DNA of 64,000 bases from contig JAFAFL010000149.1 of assembly GCA_023423535.1 (NCBI GenBank), positions 1 to 64,000 on the forward strand, given 5' to 3'. The position numbers and the translations under genes are program-made. Shown one piece after another: positions 8,081 through 17,237 of the stretch. How positions within the stretch are numbered: the first letter of the stretch is position 1; each line of letters begins with the position of its first letter. The notes below the pieces were generated by a model, which did not search any database, was not told where the DNA came from, and saw only the letters and a program-made list of their open reading frames with translations. Source of the stretch: Pseudomonadota bacterium (GTDB lineage Bacteria; Myxococcota; Myxococcia; Myxococcales; Myxococcaceae).

Positions 8081-8746
8081 TCACCTCTCGGGGAGCGCGT
8101 CGACGAGCGCCTGGACGCGCGCGGGCTGCAGGCTGACGAGGCCCTCCGCGCCGTCCACCGCGAGGAGGGCATGGGGGCCGCGCGTCTGCGCCTTCGGCAG
8201 GCCGGCGAAGGCAGGGTTGCGGCCGCTCGTGTCCCGGCCCCAGAAGACCGCGTACGCGGCGCGGTTCGCGTGGCGCAGGCCGCTCCGGCGCGCCCACTCC
8301 AGCAGCTCGTTGGAGGAGATCGCGCACTGCCCACCGAGCAGCTCCGCCGCGGCGCGCGCCAGCGCCACCACCGCATCCCAGCTCGCCCGTCCATGCTCGA
8401 GCGCCATGCTCAGCGAGAAGGTCTGCAGGGCGAGCGGCACGCCCTCCTGAAGGGTGACCATCAGCGCCGCGTCCTCGTCACCGTCGCGCCCGTTCCACAG
8501 CGAGAGCCGCAGCTCTGCCTCGCCGGCACCAAAGTCGCTGCGCTTCCACGCGCCGCCGGAGGCGATCAACTCCAGCGCGACGGGCTTCGCGAGCGCCGCC
8601 CGCTTCGATCCGCCGGGCCGGTACCAGGCGCAGCCGAGGAACGCGCTCCACTCCGGTCCGTCGAGCAGACGCGCCATCCGCGCGCAGCCCTCCTCGATCC
8701 GCTCTCCCGCGGGCGGGACCCACACCCCACTGAGTGACAGCGCCAT
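8081..8746 (-). CDS. Hypothetical protein, possibly Imm52-like immunity protein
   Basis: A 221-aa soluble protein without signal peptide or membrane segments, started by an ATG with a very strong GGGAGAGGGAG site. The pattern of a Trp-rich first half (GVWVPP, CAWYRPGG), a central LRLSLWNGRDGDEDAALMVT block and a later W-rich segment recalls the Imm52-type immunity proteins common in myxobacteria. That is my recollection of the family pattern, not a search. There is no polymorphic toxin beside it, so if it is an immunity protein it is an orphan. The 194 bp downstream and 174 bp upstream hold no gene that I can see. Confidence 0.45.
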   Translation of the reverse strand: MALSLSGVWVPPAGERIEEGCARMARLLDGPEWSAFLGCAWYRPGGSKRAALAKPVALELIASGGAWKRSDFGAGEAELRLSLWNGRDGDEDAALMVTLQEGVPLALQTFSLSMALEHGRASWDAVVALARAAAELLGGQCAISSNELLEWARRSGLRHANRAAYAVFWGRDTSGRNPAFAGLPKAQTRGPHALLAVDGAEGLVSLQPARVQALVDALPER

Positions 8747-8920
8747 CTCCCTCTCCCTTCAGCGGACCACCAGCGTGAGCTGCCTCGAGTCGAGCGCGCG
8801 CCGGACGTTATCGCGCTGGCAGAGTCTCCAGGAGCCGCCGCGTGGCCTGCATCGAAGGACGTACCCGCCGCGCTGCCGCCGCGTACCCCTGCGGCGGTGC
8901 AGGGGCGCGGGCGCAGGAGG

Positions 8921-10486
8921 CTACGCGGGCTTTTCCGCGGCGTCGGTCGTCGAGCCGGTCGTCGATCCCGGCGCCGAGGCGCGCTCGTTGGGGAAGACCA
9001 GCGCGACGATCACCGCCAGCGTCGCGAGCCCGGCGACGACCCAGAAGCTCACGTGCAGCGCGCGGTCGAGCGCGCCGGACAGCACCTCGAACAGCGCCGG
9101 CTCCAGCGAACGTCCATGGTCGGCCCCCAGCAGCGCATCCGCAGCGCCCGGCGGTGCACCGGGCACGCGCGAGAGCATGGACGCGAGGATGCCGCCCAGC
9201 GCGCCCACCGCGAGCGTGCCGCCGATGGTGCGGAAGAACATGTTGCTCGCCGTCGCCACGCCGCGCTGGTTCCACTCCACCGCGGTCTGCACCGAGAGCA
9301 TCAGCGCTGTGGACGCAAAGCCGAGGCCTGCGCCGTACACGAACATCACCGCCTGCAGCACCGGTACCGACACGTCCGGCCCGGTCAAAAGCGCGAGCGC
9401 CACCGCGGACACGAACGCGAGCGCGCTGCCGATCCGGATGAACGGCCGGAAGCCGAAACGCGGGATGAGCCTGCCGGAGAGCGTGCTGGCGATGGGCCAG
9501 CCGATGACCATGGGCGTGATCGCGCTGCCGGCCTCGGTGGGCGTGCCGCCGAGGATGCCCTGCACGTAGAGCGGCACGTAGGTGACCGTGGCCATCATCG
9601 CCGCGCCGATGAGCATGCTCGACACGTTCGCCAGCGCGATGACCGGGCGCTGCATCAGCGGGATGGGCAGCAGCGGCTCCTTCGCCCGGCGTTCGATGTA
9701 GACGAAGAGCACGAGCAGCGCCGCCGCAGGCAACAGCGGCCACAGCCCGAGCCCCGTCTGCCCTCCGCTCGTGCCCGCGAGCAGCAGCAGGATGGCGACG
9801 GTGAAGACGGACGCCCCCGCGAAGTCGAGCGCGTGCCGCTTCTTCTCGACTCGCTCGTGGAGGAAGAGCCAGAGCATGATCATCGACGCGACGCCGAACG
9901 GCACGTTGATGAAGAAGACCCACGGCCAGGAGATCGTCTTCACGATCAGCCCGCCGAGCAGCGGCCCCACCAGGCCCGCGAAGCCCCACACCGCGCCCAC
10001 CATCCCCTGGATCCGCGCGCGCTCCTTCAGCGTGTAGAGGTCGCCGATGACGGTGATGACGATGGGCTGCATCGCGCCCGCGCCGAAGCCCTGCAGCGCG
10101 CGGAAGACGACGAGCTGTCCCATCGTCTCGGCGAAGCCACACGCGACCGAGCTGGCGAGAAACACCGCGAGCCCGAACATGAGCACCGGCTTGCGACCGA
10201 AGAGGTCCGCGAGCTTGCCGAAGATGGGCACCATCACCGTGGAGGCGACGAGGTACGAGGTGAACACCCACGCGTAGAGCTGGATGCCGCCGAGGTCGCC
10301 GACCACCGACGGCATGGCGGTGGAGATGATCGTCATCTCCATTGCCGCCATGAACATGGAGAGGATGAGCGCGATGAGCGCCAGGGGACGGCGCGTCTGC
10401 TTCTGCGGCTTCGGTTCGTTCGGGGAGTTCGGCGGGTTCAACGGGGACCTCGGGCGCACGAGATAACGCCCGGCTCCCCCTTTCAC
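8921..10486 (-). CDS. MFS multidrug exporter, DHA2 (14-TM) type
   Basis: A 521-aa major facilitator with about 14 hydrophobic segments. The motif A loop GKLADLFGRKP follows TM2-3. The TM1 start carries the D1-like motif with Met/Glu (MFMAAMEMTIISTAMPSVVGDL). Motif C-like glycines (GLVGPLLGGL) lie in TM5, typical of proton-antiport drug exporters of the EmrB/QacA group. It sits alone, reading away from the Nudix/MBL gene 22 bp upstream, so it may share that gene's transcript. The frame starts at a GTG at 10486; a second GTG at 10459 is also possible, and neither has ideal spacing. Substrate unknown. Confidence 0.8.
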   Translation of the reverse strand: MKGGAGRYLVRPRSPLNPPNSPNEPKPQKQTRRPLALIALILSMFMAAMEMTIISTAMPSVVGDLGGIQLYAWVFTSYLVASTVMVPIFGKLADLFGRKPVLMFGLAVFLASSVACGFAETMGQLVVFRALQGFGAGAMQPIVITVIGDLYTLKERARIQGMVGAVWGFAGLVGPLLGGLIVKTISWPWVFFINVPFGVASMIMLWLFLHERVEKKRHALDFAGASVFTVAILLLLAGTSGGQTGLGLWPLLPAAALLVLFVYIERRAKEPLLPIPLMQRPVIALANVSSMLIGAAMMATVTYVPLYVQGILGGTPTEAGSAITPMVIGWPIASTLSGRLIPRFGFRPFIRIGSALAFVSAVALALLTGPDVSVPVLQAVMFVYGAGLGFASTALMLSVQTAVEWNQRGVATASNMFFRTIGGTLAVGALGGILASMLSRVPGAPPGAADALLGADHGRSLEPALFEVLSGALDRALHVSFWVVAGLATLAVIVALVFPNERASAPGSTTGSTTDAAEKPA

Positions 10487-10508
10487 AACGCGACGTTCCG
10501 CAGGCCCC

Positions 10509-12101
10509 CTACGGCCGCGCGTCCAAGATCCACCGGTCGCCCACGCGGCGCACCCTGCCCTCGCGCTCGAGCTTGATCAGCGAGGCCTCCGCGCTGCGCT
10601 CCGCCACGGGATGGATGAACGGCGGGGTGTCCGCATAGGCGACGGCCACGATCTCGCTCAGCGTGGCGCCTTCTCCGGACGTGGGCACCGCCTTCAGCAC
10701 GAGCTCTTCGCGCGCACGCCGATGCCGCAGGTACTCCTCGAGCTTCGCCACGCCGTCGGGGATCGCCGCACCGTGCGCCGGATAGAGCGTGCTCACCGGC
10801 AGATCGCGGAGCCGCTCGAGCTGCGCGAGGTACTCCGCCATGTCGCCCTCCGGCGGATCGATGACGATCGTCCCCACGCCGGCCACCATGTCGCCCACCA
10901 CCGCGGCGCGCGAGAGCTCGTCGACGAGACACACGTGACCGCGCGCATGACCGGGCGTGTGCAACACGCGCCACGACATCCCGGGCTTGACCTTCTGCGT
11001 CGCCGACAGGTGAAGCACCTCGTCGTCCTCGAGCAGCCGGTCCACCGAGCCCGGCGGAAGCCTGTCCGCGGTCCGCGCGTGGGCCCACAGTGGCAGCCCG
11101 AGCCGCTTCTTCAACGCCAGCGCGCCTCCGCTGTGATCGGCGTGGTGGTGCGTCAGCAGCACCGCCTTCAACGTGCGCCCTTCCGCCACCAGCCCGTCGA
11201 GCTCCGCGCAGAGGCGGTCCAGCTCTCTCGCCTCGTCGGTGCCCGGATCGACGATCAGCAGCTCGCCGTTTCCGAGCACGAGGCAGTTGGTGTGCGTCGC
11301 CGGCGGGAGCGTGTCCGTCTCCAGTGGATAGAGGTGCACGCCGCGCTGGAACTCGATGCGGGTGGCGACGAAGTCCGGGCAGTGCGGCGGGTTGCGGAGT
11401 TCCTCCAGCGCTCTTGGGACTTCACCGTCTCCACTGCCGAAGCCGGCCATCACCCGCAACGCGTGAAGGTTCGGCGGGTGCAGCAGCGCAGTGCCCGCCT
11501 CCCAGCGCGCGATCGCCGCGGTGGGCGTGATCCACTCGCCGTCCACCAGCTCTCCCGGCCACACCTCCGCGTGCGAGGCCGGCGGCGCCTCCACGAGGAA
11601 GAAGCGCGCGTCGAAGCGCACCGGCAGAAACGGCGGCGTGACCCAGCGGCCCGCGCTCTGGAAGTCCACCGCGCGCAGCGTGAGCCCGCGTTCGCTGAGC
11701 ATCTGCCGGAAGCCGGCGCGGCTCGCCTTCGTCTCCGGCGAGCGGTCGAGCAACGTGCGGCGGAGCGCGTCGAGCTCCGACTGCGGAAGACGCTCGGCGC
11801 CTGCGGCCATGAGCACGCCGGTCTCCTCGAAGAGCTCGCGCGCGGCGGCGGCGATGAGGGCGGCGTCCGTGCCCGTCGCGCCCTCCACCGGCACGTCCGC
11901 GTCCGCGCGATCCACCTTGCCGCCGGGGAACGCGTAGAACCCGCCCGCGAAGCGAAGACCCTTGTCGCGACGCAGCCAGAAGACCTCGACGCCCGCGCCG
12001 AAGCCGGTCCCTCGCCTGCGGAAGAGGACCACCGCGGAGGCGTCCTTCGGCTTTGCCACCACGCGCTCGGGCTTCGGCAGCCCCGGGAACGATTCGCTCA
12101 T
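10509..12101 (-). CDS. Nudix hydrolase fused to metallo-beta-lactamase (LACTB2-like) domain
   Basis: A 530-aa two-enzyme fusion. The Nudix domain spans residues 20-240; its box runs from FPGGKVD (58-64) to AARELFEETGVL (86-97). The insertion between them is longer than canonical, as in NUDT19-like acyl-CoA/CoA pyrophosphatases. The second half is a metallo-beta-lactamase fold with THHHADHSGG near 314-323 and HTPGHARGHV, ending in a winged helix (ERSAEASLIKLEREGRVRRVGDRW), the LACTB2-like layout. LACTB2 is a ssRNA endonuclease, but the substrate here is unknown. The ATG overlaps the stop of the upstream HD gene by four bases (ATGA), implying translational coupling. Confidence 0.85.
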   Translation of the reverse strand: MSESFPGLPKPERVVAKPKDASAVVLFRRRGTGFGAGVEVFWLRRDKGLRFAGGFYAFPGGKVDRADADVPVEGATGTDAALIAAAARELFEETGVLMAAGAERLPQSELDALRRTLLDRSPETKASRAGFRQMLSERGLTLRAVDFQSAGRWVTPPFLPVRFDARFFLVEAPPASHAEVWPGELVDGEWITPTAAIARWEAGTALLHPPNLHALRVMAGFGSGDGEVPRALEELRNPPHCPDFVATRIEFQRGVHLYPLETDTLPPATHTNCLVLGNGELLIVDPGTDEARELDRLCAELDGLVAEGRTLKAVLLTHHHADHSGGALALKKRLGLPLWAHARTADRLPPGSVDRLLEDDEVLHLSATQKVKPGMSWRVLHTPGHARGHVCLVDELSRAAVVGDMVAGVGTIVIDPPEGDMAEYLAQLERLRDLPVSTLYPAHGAAIPDGVAKLEEYLRHRRAREELVLKAVPTSGEGATLSEIVAVAYADTPPFIHPVAERSAEASLIKLEREGRVRRVGDRWILDARP

Positions 12102-13423
12102 GAGAGAAGCTCTCCGCGATGTGCGCGACGCAGCACCGCGCGCGCGAGGTCCGCCTGCTCCGGCCGCACGTACAGCCGCGACAACCGCACCGCGCCGCTG
12201 AAGCGCTGGTAGAGCGGCGTATAGCGCGCGACCTCCGTCAGCCGGCCGGTGGAGACGTCGAGGATGAAGAGGCTCGGCCCGCCGCCGTGTTCGAAGTAGC
12301 GCGAGAGCACGCCGCGCGACTCGCAGGAGAAGTGCTCGATGCCCTCCGCGCTCAGCGCCGCGTCCAGCGCCGGAAGGTCGTAGCCCGCGTCGCGCTCGGT
12401 GAACTCCACCAGCTTCTTGAACGGCTGCCGCGCCACGATGCGCTGCGCCCACCGGTTCTTCGACTGCCGCAGCGCGGTGAGCAGCGCCACGTCGTCGCAG
12501 AAGAGGAACGCGTCGGGGTCGGACGGGATCTCGAACTCGCCGGGCGCCTCCTCGTAGAAGCGGCGCAGCATGAAGTCGAAGTTTACGGTGGTGTGATGAT
12601 AGTAAACGGAAAGGAACATGTGGTAGCGGCTGAGGAGGAAGTCCTCGAAGGCGAAAGCCGCCGCGCGCGAAAGCGCCATGTAGACTCGGCCGTCCTTCAT
12701 CGCCGGGTTCAGGTTGCCCACGATCCAGTCCAGGTCGAACCGGCCGTAGGTCACGCCGGTGAAGAACGAGTCGCGCAGGAGGTAGTCCATCCGGTCCGCG
12801 TCGAGCTCGCCGGAGACGATCGCGCGCAGACAGGGGAACCAGTCCACGCCGCCATCCGCGAACGGCGCGATGCCGCTGGTCTCCGGCGGCGGGATGCCGA
12901 CGATGAGCGAGGTCAACGCCTCCGGTGAGAGCCCCAGCGGCTCGTAGTGTTCGCGCAGGATCGGCGTCAGCGAGCTGTCGAGCACGAGCTTCGCGGTGTA
13001 GTCCTCGTGTGCCGCCTGCACGTCCGGTCCGGGCGCGTCCGGTCCTTCGCTCAGCCACTGCGGCAGCCCGAGCTTCGCCCGCTTCGGTGCGATCTTCTCC
13101 GACGAGTGCGACAGCGGCATGTGCCCGAGGTCGTGACAGAGCACCGCGCCCCGAACCGCTGCCCGGAAGCGCACGCGCGAGGCCTCGGTGAGCGTGCTGC
13201 GTGAAGCCACCGAGTCGAACAGCCGCGACGCCACGTGCATCGCGCCCAGCGAGTGTGCGTGCCGCGTGTGCGTGGCGCCCGGGAAGGCGAGGTCTCCGAA
13301 GCCGAGCTGCCGGACGTTCCGCAGCCTCTGGAAGTAGCGGCTGTCCACCACCGCCTTTTCTTCGTCCGACACGTCGATGGTCCCGTGAATGGGATCGCGG
13401 ATGCGCATGGGTCCATGACGCAT
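12098..13423 (-). CDS. HD-domain phosphohydrolase (SAMHD1/dGTPase-like)
   Basis: A 441-aa HD superfamily enzyme. It begins with the family-typical IRDPIHGTIDV (8-18), then QRLRNVRQLG. Metal ligands are seen at His55 (THTRHAHSLG), His97-Asp98 (CHDLGHMPLSHSSE) and an Asp in ELDADRMDYLLRD near 240-250. This is the arrangement of dNTP triphosphohydrolases and related SAMHD1-like proteins. The start at 13423 has GAGGA seven bases upstream; the longer frame to 13522 lacks coding character. It is translationally coupled to the Nudix/MBL protein, so the pair may act together on nucleotides or nucleic acid. Substrate not determinable from sequence. Confidence 0.85.
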   Translation of the reverse strand: MRHGPMRIRDPIHGTIDVSDEEKAVVDSRYFQRLRNVRQLGFGDLAFPGATHTRHAHSLGAMHVASRLFDSVASRSTLTEASRVRFRAAVRGAVLCHDLGHMPLSHSSEKIAPKRAKLGLPQWLSEGPDAPGPDVQAAHEDYTAKLVLDSSLTPILREHYEPLGLSPEALTSLIVGIPPPETSGIAPFADGGVDWFPCLRAIVSGELDADRMDYLLRDSFFTGVTYGRFDLDWIVGNLNPAMKDGRVYMALSRAAAFAFEDFLLSRYHMFLSVYYHHTTVNFDFMLRRFYEEAPGEFEIPSDPDAFLFCDDVALLTALRQSKNRWAQRIVARQPFKKLVEFTERDAGYDLPALDAALSAEGIEHFSCESRGVLSRYFEHGGGPSLFILDVSTGRLTEVARYTPLYQRFSGAVRLSRLYVRPEQADLARAVLRRAHRGELLS

Positions 13424-13508
13424 AGCGCAGTCCTCGCGCAGTCGCGCTGCGGAATGGTGCGACCGTCGCCACGCGTTTCGGACCGTGATAGTGAGCCCCG
13501 CGACCTCA

Positions 13509-14588
13509 ATGCACCTGTGCATCCTCTACAACCGGGACGGCGACCTCCTCGAGGACGACCCGGGACGCGAAGCGCGTGAAGACGTTGCTCGGGTGGCCTC
13601 TGCTCTGAAGGATGCTCTGGAAGCCGCCGGTCATCGCGCGGAGCTGCTCGGCGTGGAGCGGGATCCGTTCGCGTTTGTCGCGACGATCAAGAAGCAGATG
13701 CCCGCGCTGGTGCTGAACCTGTGCGAGAGCGTCGCCGCCGACAGCCGCGGTGAGATGGCCATTCCCGCGATGCTGGACCTGCTCGGTGTGCCCTACACCG
13801 GCTCCGGTCCGCTGGCGCTGGGACTTTCGCTGCACAAGGACAAGGCGAAGGAGATCCTCCGCGCGCGGGGCATCTCCACGCCGGAGTTCCGCGCTTTCGC
13901 CCGGGCCGAGGACGCGCTGGCTTCCGACATGCCGCTGCCCGCGATCGTGAAGCCGTCGCGCGAGGACGCGTCGATGGGCGTGCACCTGGACTCCGTCGTC
14001 CACACGCGCGAGGCGCTGGCCGCGGCGGTGGAGCGCGTGGTCACCCAGTTCAAGCAGCCGGCCATCGCCGAGGCCTACATCGAGGGCCGCGAGATCTACG
14101 TGCCGCTGCTCGGCAACCGTCCTCGCCGCGCGCTGCCGTTGAGCGAGATCGCCTTCGGCAAGTCGTTCGAAGGGCGGCCGAACATCGTGTCGTACCGCGC
14201 CAAGTGGGAGCCGGATTCGGACGAGTTCCGGGACAGCCCGTCGGTCGGCTGCACGCTTCCTCCGGAGCTGGAGTCGCGCGTGGTGGAGACCGCGGTCGCC
14301 GCGTTCGAAGCGCTCGACTGTCAGGACTACGGACGGGTCGATCTCCGCGTGACGGCGGAGGGACGGCCCTACGTCATCGACATCAACCCGAATTGCGACC
14401 TGCATCCGCAGGCCGGGTTCGCTAAAGCAGCAGCACGCGCGGGTGTCGGGTATCCCGAGCTCGCGCGCCAGCTGGTGGACATCGCCTTCGAGAGGATCCA
14501 TGGAAATCCGTCGTATCGCCGCGCAGGACAGGGAGCAGCTCCAGGTGCTGCTCGGTCGCATCGAGACCTTCACGCCGACGGAGGTTGA
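13509..14588 (+). CDS. ATP-grasp ligase, D-Ala-D-Ala ligase-like
   Basis: A 359-aa ATP-grasp enzyme. The N-terminal preATP domain carries VLNLCESVAADSRGEMAIPAMLDLLGVPYTGS, the signature layout of Ddl-like ligases. The grasp domain shows AIVKPSREDASMGV and IAEAYIEGREIYVPLLGN, and the metal-binding end is YGRVDLRVTAEGRPYVIDINPN. It should form an amide bond from a carboxylate and an amine. It is too divergent to be called the cell-wall Ddl, and there are no mur genes nearby. It overlaps the following GNAT gene by 89 bp, an unusually long overlap that argues for co-function. The ATG at 13509 is chosen; a GTG 24 bp upstream is possible. Confidence 0.8.
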   Translation: MHLCILYNRDGDLLEDDPGREAREDVARVASALKDALEAAGHRAELLGVERDPFAFVATIKKQMPALVLNLCESVAADSRGEMAIPAMLDLLGVPYTGSGPLALGLSLHKDKAKEILRARGISTPEFRAFARAEDALASDMPLPAIVKPSREDASMGVHLDSVVHTREALAAAVERVVTQFKQPAIAEAYIEGREIYVPLLGNRPRRALPLSEIAFGKSFEGRPNIVSYRAKWEPDSDEFRDSPSVGCTLPPELESRVVETAVAAFEALDCQDYGRVDLRVTAEGRPYVIDINPNCDLHPQAGFAKAAARAGVGYPELARQLVDIAFERIHGNPSYRRAGQGAAPGAARSHRDLHADGG

Positions 14589-14967
14589 GTGCGCGCTCGA
14601 GGTGATCGACGCGAGCCTGAAGCCTGACAACAGGGACTACGACGTCCTCGTCGCCACCCGGGACGACAAGGTCGTCGGCTACATCTGCTACGGCCCCACG
14701 CCGATGACCGAGGGCACCTTCGACCTCTACTGGATCGCCTCCGATCCGGAAGTGCGCGGTCAGGGCGTGGGCGCGGCGCTCGTCTCCGCCATGGAGGGGG
14801 ATCTGCGCCGCCGCAGCGCGCGGCTGCTCCGCGTCGAGACCTCCGCCACCGAGGCGTACGGGCCGACCCACGGTTTCTACGCGTCGATGAAGTACACGGA
14901 GGAGGCGCGCTTCCGCGACTTCTACAAGCCGGGCGACGACCTCATCATCCTCGCCAAGCGCCTGTAA
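14500..14967 (+). CDS. GNAT-family N-acetyltransferase
   Basis: A 155-aa acetyltransferase. The acetyl-CoA pyrophosphate loop VRGQGVGAALV is at about residues 87-97. It is preceded by the TFDLYWIASDPE strand and followed by LLRVETSATEAYGPTHGFYASMKYTEEARF, all in standard GNAT order. The start ATG has GAGAGG just upstream and lies 89 bp inside the ATP-grasp gene. The tight pairing suggests the acetyltransferase acts on the product or substrate of the ligase, for example N-capping a small peptide or modified amino acid; that is inference. Confidence 0.8.
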   Translation: MEIRRIAAQDREQLQVLLGRIETFTPTEVECALEVIDASLKPDNRDYDVLVATRDDKVVGYICYGPTPMTEGTFDLYWIASDPEVRGQGVGAALVSAMEGDLRRRSARLLRVETSATEAYGPTHGFYASMKYTEEARFRDFYKPGDDLIILAKRL

Positions 14968-15011
14968 CGATTCCCCGAGAAGCTTTTCCGCGCCTTCGCG
15001 TCGGAGGGTTC

Positions 15012-16538
15012 ATGCGCCGTCTGTCCCTCGCGTGCCTGCTCGCCTGTGTGGTGGCGGCGGGCGCGCCGGTCTCCGTCTCCCACGCGAAGTCGTCCGTCGC
15101 CGCGCCGGGCCCGCAGAAGCCCGCGGCGCTGTCGGATGCGCTGAAGGCCCCGCGTCCCGAGAAGGGCGAGTGGTTCGGGTTGTATCTGCTCGGCAAGAAG
15201 GTCGGGCACGTGCACACGCACCTCGCGCTGGTGCCCGGTGATCCCACGCGCGCGCAGTCGATCAACGAGCTCGTGTTCAAGGCGAACGTGGGCCACCGCA
15301 CCTCGGAGCGGCTGCACCGCGAGACGCGCCTCTACGAGTCGAAGCCGAACGGCGCGCTGCTCTCGCTGAAGGTCGAACAGCGCGGTGATGGCGGCGACCA
15401 GACCATCGAAGCGACGAACACGGCGGAGGGACTGCGGGTGGTCCGGAAGCGTCCGGGTTGGGCGGACGACGAGCGCACCCTCCCGCGGAGCACCGAGACG
15501 ATCGAGCTCGCGGACCAGGCGCGCGTGGCGCTGCTGCGCAACAAGACGGTGGAGGGCGTGATGCTCGACGGCATCGACCTGCAGCCCTACCCCGTGCGCT
15601 CGAAGCCGGAGAAGGCCGAGGAGCGCACCGTCGGCGGCGTGAAGGTGAAGCTGCGGCGGGTGACGACGATCTCGGAGAAGGAGAAGGTCCCCGCCGTCGC
15701 TGCGTTCACGCAGAGCGGCGAGGCGGTGGAGATCGTCATGGGCGACACCATGCGCGCGGTGGCGGAGCCGGAGGAGACGGCGAAGCGGCTCGACAAGGTG
15801 GAGGTCTTCGGGCTCACCCGCGTGGTGCTGCCGAAGCCGCTGCCGGAGAGCGCGCGCAAGGTGCCGGGCTCGGTGACGCTGGTGGTGGAGGGCCTGCCGG
15901 AGAGATTCCACAAGGACATCAGCGGGCGGCAGACGTACCGGAAGCTGCCGGACGGGAAGACGGAGATCACCATCCGCGCCGCGCTGCCCTCTGTTGCTGC
16001 CGGAGCTTCAGCTGCTCCGGATGCGAAGGCGCCGAAGCGCCCCCTGCAGGATCCGACGGACGGCCGCTACCTGAAGAGCACGCTCGCGGTGGAGTCGGAT
16101 CACGCCGAGATCGTGAAGCTGTCGAAGCGGCTCGTCGGTGACGTGGCGGACCCCTACGAGGCGGCGAAGACGATCAACGCCTGGGTGTACGCGAACATGA
16201 AGCGCGACTACGGCGCCTCTTCGGATCGCGCGAGCGACGTGCTGCGGCAGATGAAGGGCGACTGCACCGAGCACTCGCTGCTCGCAGTGGCGCTGCTCCG
16301 TGCGGCCGGCATCCCGGCGCGGCGCGTGGATGGCGTGGTGTACCTGCGCAACGAGGACGGCGTGCCCGCGCTCTACTGGCACGAGTGGGTCGGCGCGTGG
16401 ATCGGCGGGCAGTGGGTGGAGCTCGATCCCACCTTCAACCAGAACCTCGCGGACGCGACGCACCTCGCGCTGGGTGAAGAGGGCGGCGCGGAGATCACCC
16501 CGCTGATGGGCGCGCTGAAGGTCGTCGAGGTTCGCTGA
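15012..16538 (+). CDS. Secreted transglutaminase-like protein
   Basis: A 508-aa exported protein with a signal peptide (MRRLSLACLLACVVAAGAPVSVSHA) and a GGAGGG ribosome site. The first 340 residues are a beta-rich region of no family that I recognise. The C-terminal transglutaminase core has Cys near 417 (MKGDCTEHSLLAVALLRAAG), His near 457 (WHEWVGAWI) and Asp near 472 (ELDPTFNQ), so the papain-like triad is complete. Such periplasmic proteins act as proteases or amidases more often than as cross-linkers. It is followed 12 bp later by recX but with no obvious functional link. Confidence 0.8.
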   Translation: MRRLSLACLLACVVAAGAPVSVSHAKSSVAAPGPQKPAALSDALKAPRPEKGEWFGLYLLGKKVGHVHTHLALVPGDPTRAQSINELVFKANVGHRTSERLHRETRLYESKPNGALLSLKVEQRGDGGDQTIEATNTAEGLRVVRKRPGWADDERTLPRSTETIELADQARVALLRNKTVEGVMLDGIDLQPYPVRSKPEKAEERTVGGVKVKLRRVTTISEKEKVPAVAAFTQSGEAVEIVMGDTMRAVAEPEETAKRLDKVEVFGLTRVVLPKPLPESARKVPGSVTLVVEGLPERFHKDISGRQTYRKLPDGKTEITIRAALPSVAAGASAAPDAKAPKRPLQDPTDGRYLKSTLAVESDHAEIVKLSKRLVGDVADPYEAAKTINAWVYANMKRDYGASSDRASDVLRQMKGDCTEHSLLAVALLRAAGIPARRVDGVVYLRNEDGVPALYWHEWVGAWIGGQWVELDPTFNQNLADATHLALGEEGGAEITPLMGALKVVEVR

Positions 16539-16550
16539 GCGGCCGGGGCC

Positions 16551-17237
16551 ATGGACGACGAGAAGAGCGCGACACCGAAGGCGCCACGGAAGCCGGCGAC
16601 GAAGCCGAAAGCGCCGAGGAAGCTCTCCGCGCGGTACCTCGAGAACGCGGCGCTCCACTACCTCAAGCGCTTCGCGGCAACGGAAGCGGGGCTGCGGCGC
16701 GTGCTCATGCGCAAGGTGGACCGCTCGTTGCGCGCACACGAAGGTGATCGCGCCGAGGCCCAGGGCTGGGTGGACGAGCTCGTCCGCAAGCTCGTGCGCA
16801 ACGGGCTGGTGAACGACGCCGCGTTTGCCGAGCAGAAGGCGCAGAGCCTGCGTGCCTCCGGTCGCAGCGCGCGCGTGATCGCGATGAAGCTGAAGCAGAA
16901 GGGCGTGCCGGAGGCGGTGGCGGCCCCGAAGCTGCGCGAGGTCACGCACGAGATCTCCGAAGAGGACGCGGCGCGGACGTGGGCGAGGAAGAAGCGGCTC
17001 GGACCCTTCCGGCGCGACGATGCGCTTCGCCTCAAGCGGGGCGAGAGCGAGTCGGACGCGCGGCGGGCGCAGCGGCAGCGGGATCTCGCGGCGCTGGCCC
17101 GGGCGGGCTTCTCCTTCGACATCGCGCGCCGGGTGATCGACGCGCCGGCACCGAGCGGAGGCCAGGCCGGCTCGCCGTTCGGTGACTACCGCGACGACGT
17201 GGAGTTCGATCCCGACTCCGACGTGGACGTGGACTGA
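16551..17237 (+). CDS. recX: RecX-family regulatory protein
   Basis: A 228-aa basic helical protein. After a Lys/Pro/Ala-rich tail of about 25 residues come the three-helix repeats typical of RecX: AALHYLKRFAATEAGLRRVLMRK, the DELVRKLVRNGLVNDAAFAEQKA block, and GRSARVIAMKLKQKGVPEAV. RecX binds and modulates RecA filaments in the cytosol. recA is not in the window. The C-terminus is extended and acidic (DPDSDVDVD) and overlaps the 3' end of the convergent pepF by 52 bp. Confidence 0.75.
   Translation: MDDEKSATPKAPRKPATKPKAPRKLSARYLENAALHYLKRFAATEAGLRRVLMRKVDRSLRAHEGDRAEAQGWVDELVRKLVRNGLVNDAAFAEQKAQSLRASGRSARVIAMKLKQKGVPEAVAAPKLREVTHEISEEDAARTWARKKRLGPFRRDDALRLKRGESESDARRAQRQRDLAALARAGFSFDIARRVIDAPAPSGGQAGSPFGDYRDDVEFDPDSDVDVD

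Noticed and set aside
12102..13472. Upstream extension of the Nudix/MBL frame
   Set aside because: The frame stays open because of high GC, but the HD gene (12098-13423) with all its motifs occupies this DNA in another frame, and the Nudix start at 12101 forms an ATGA overlap.
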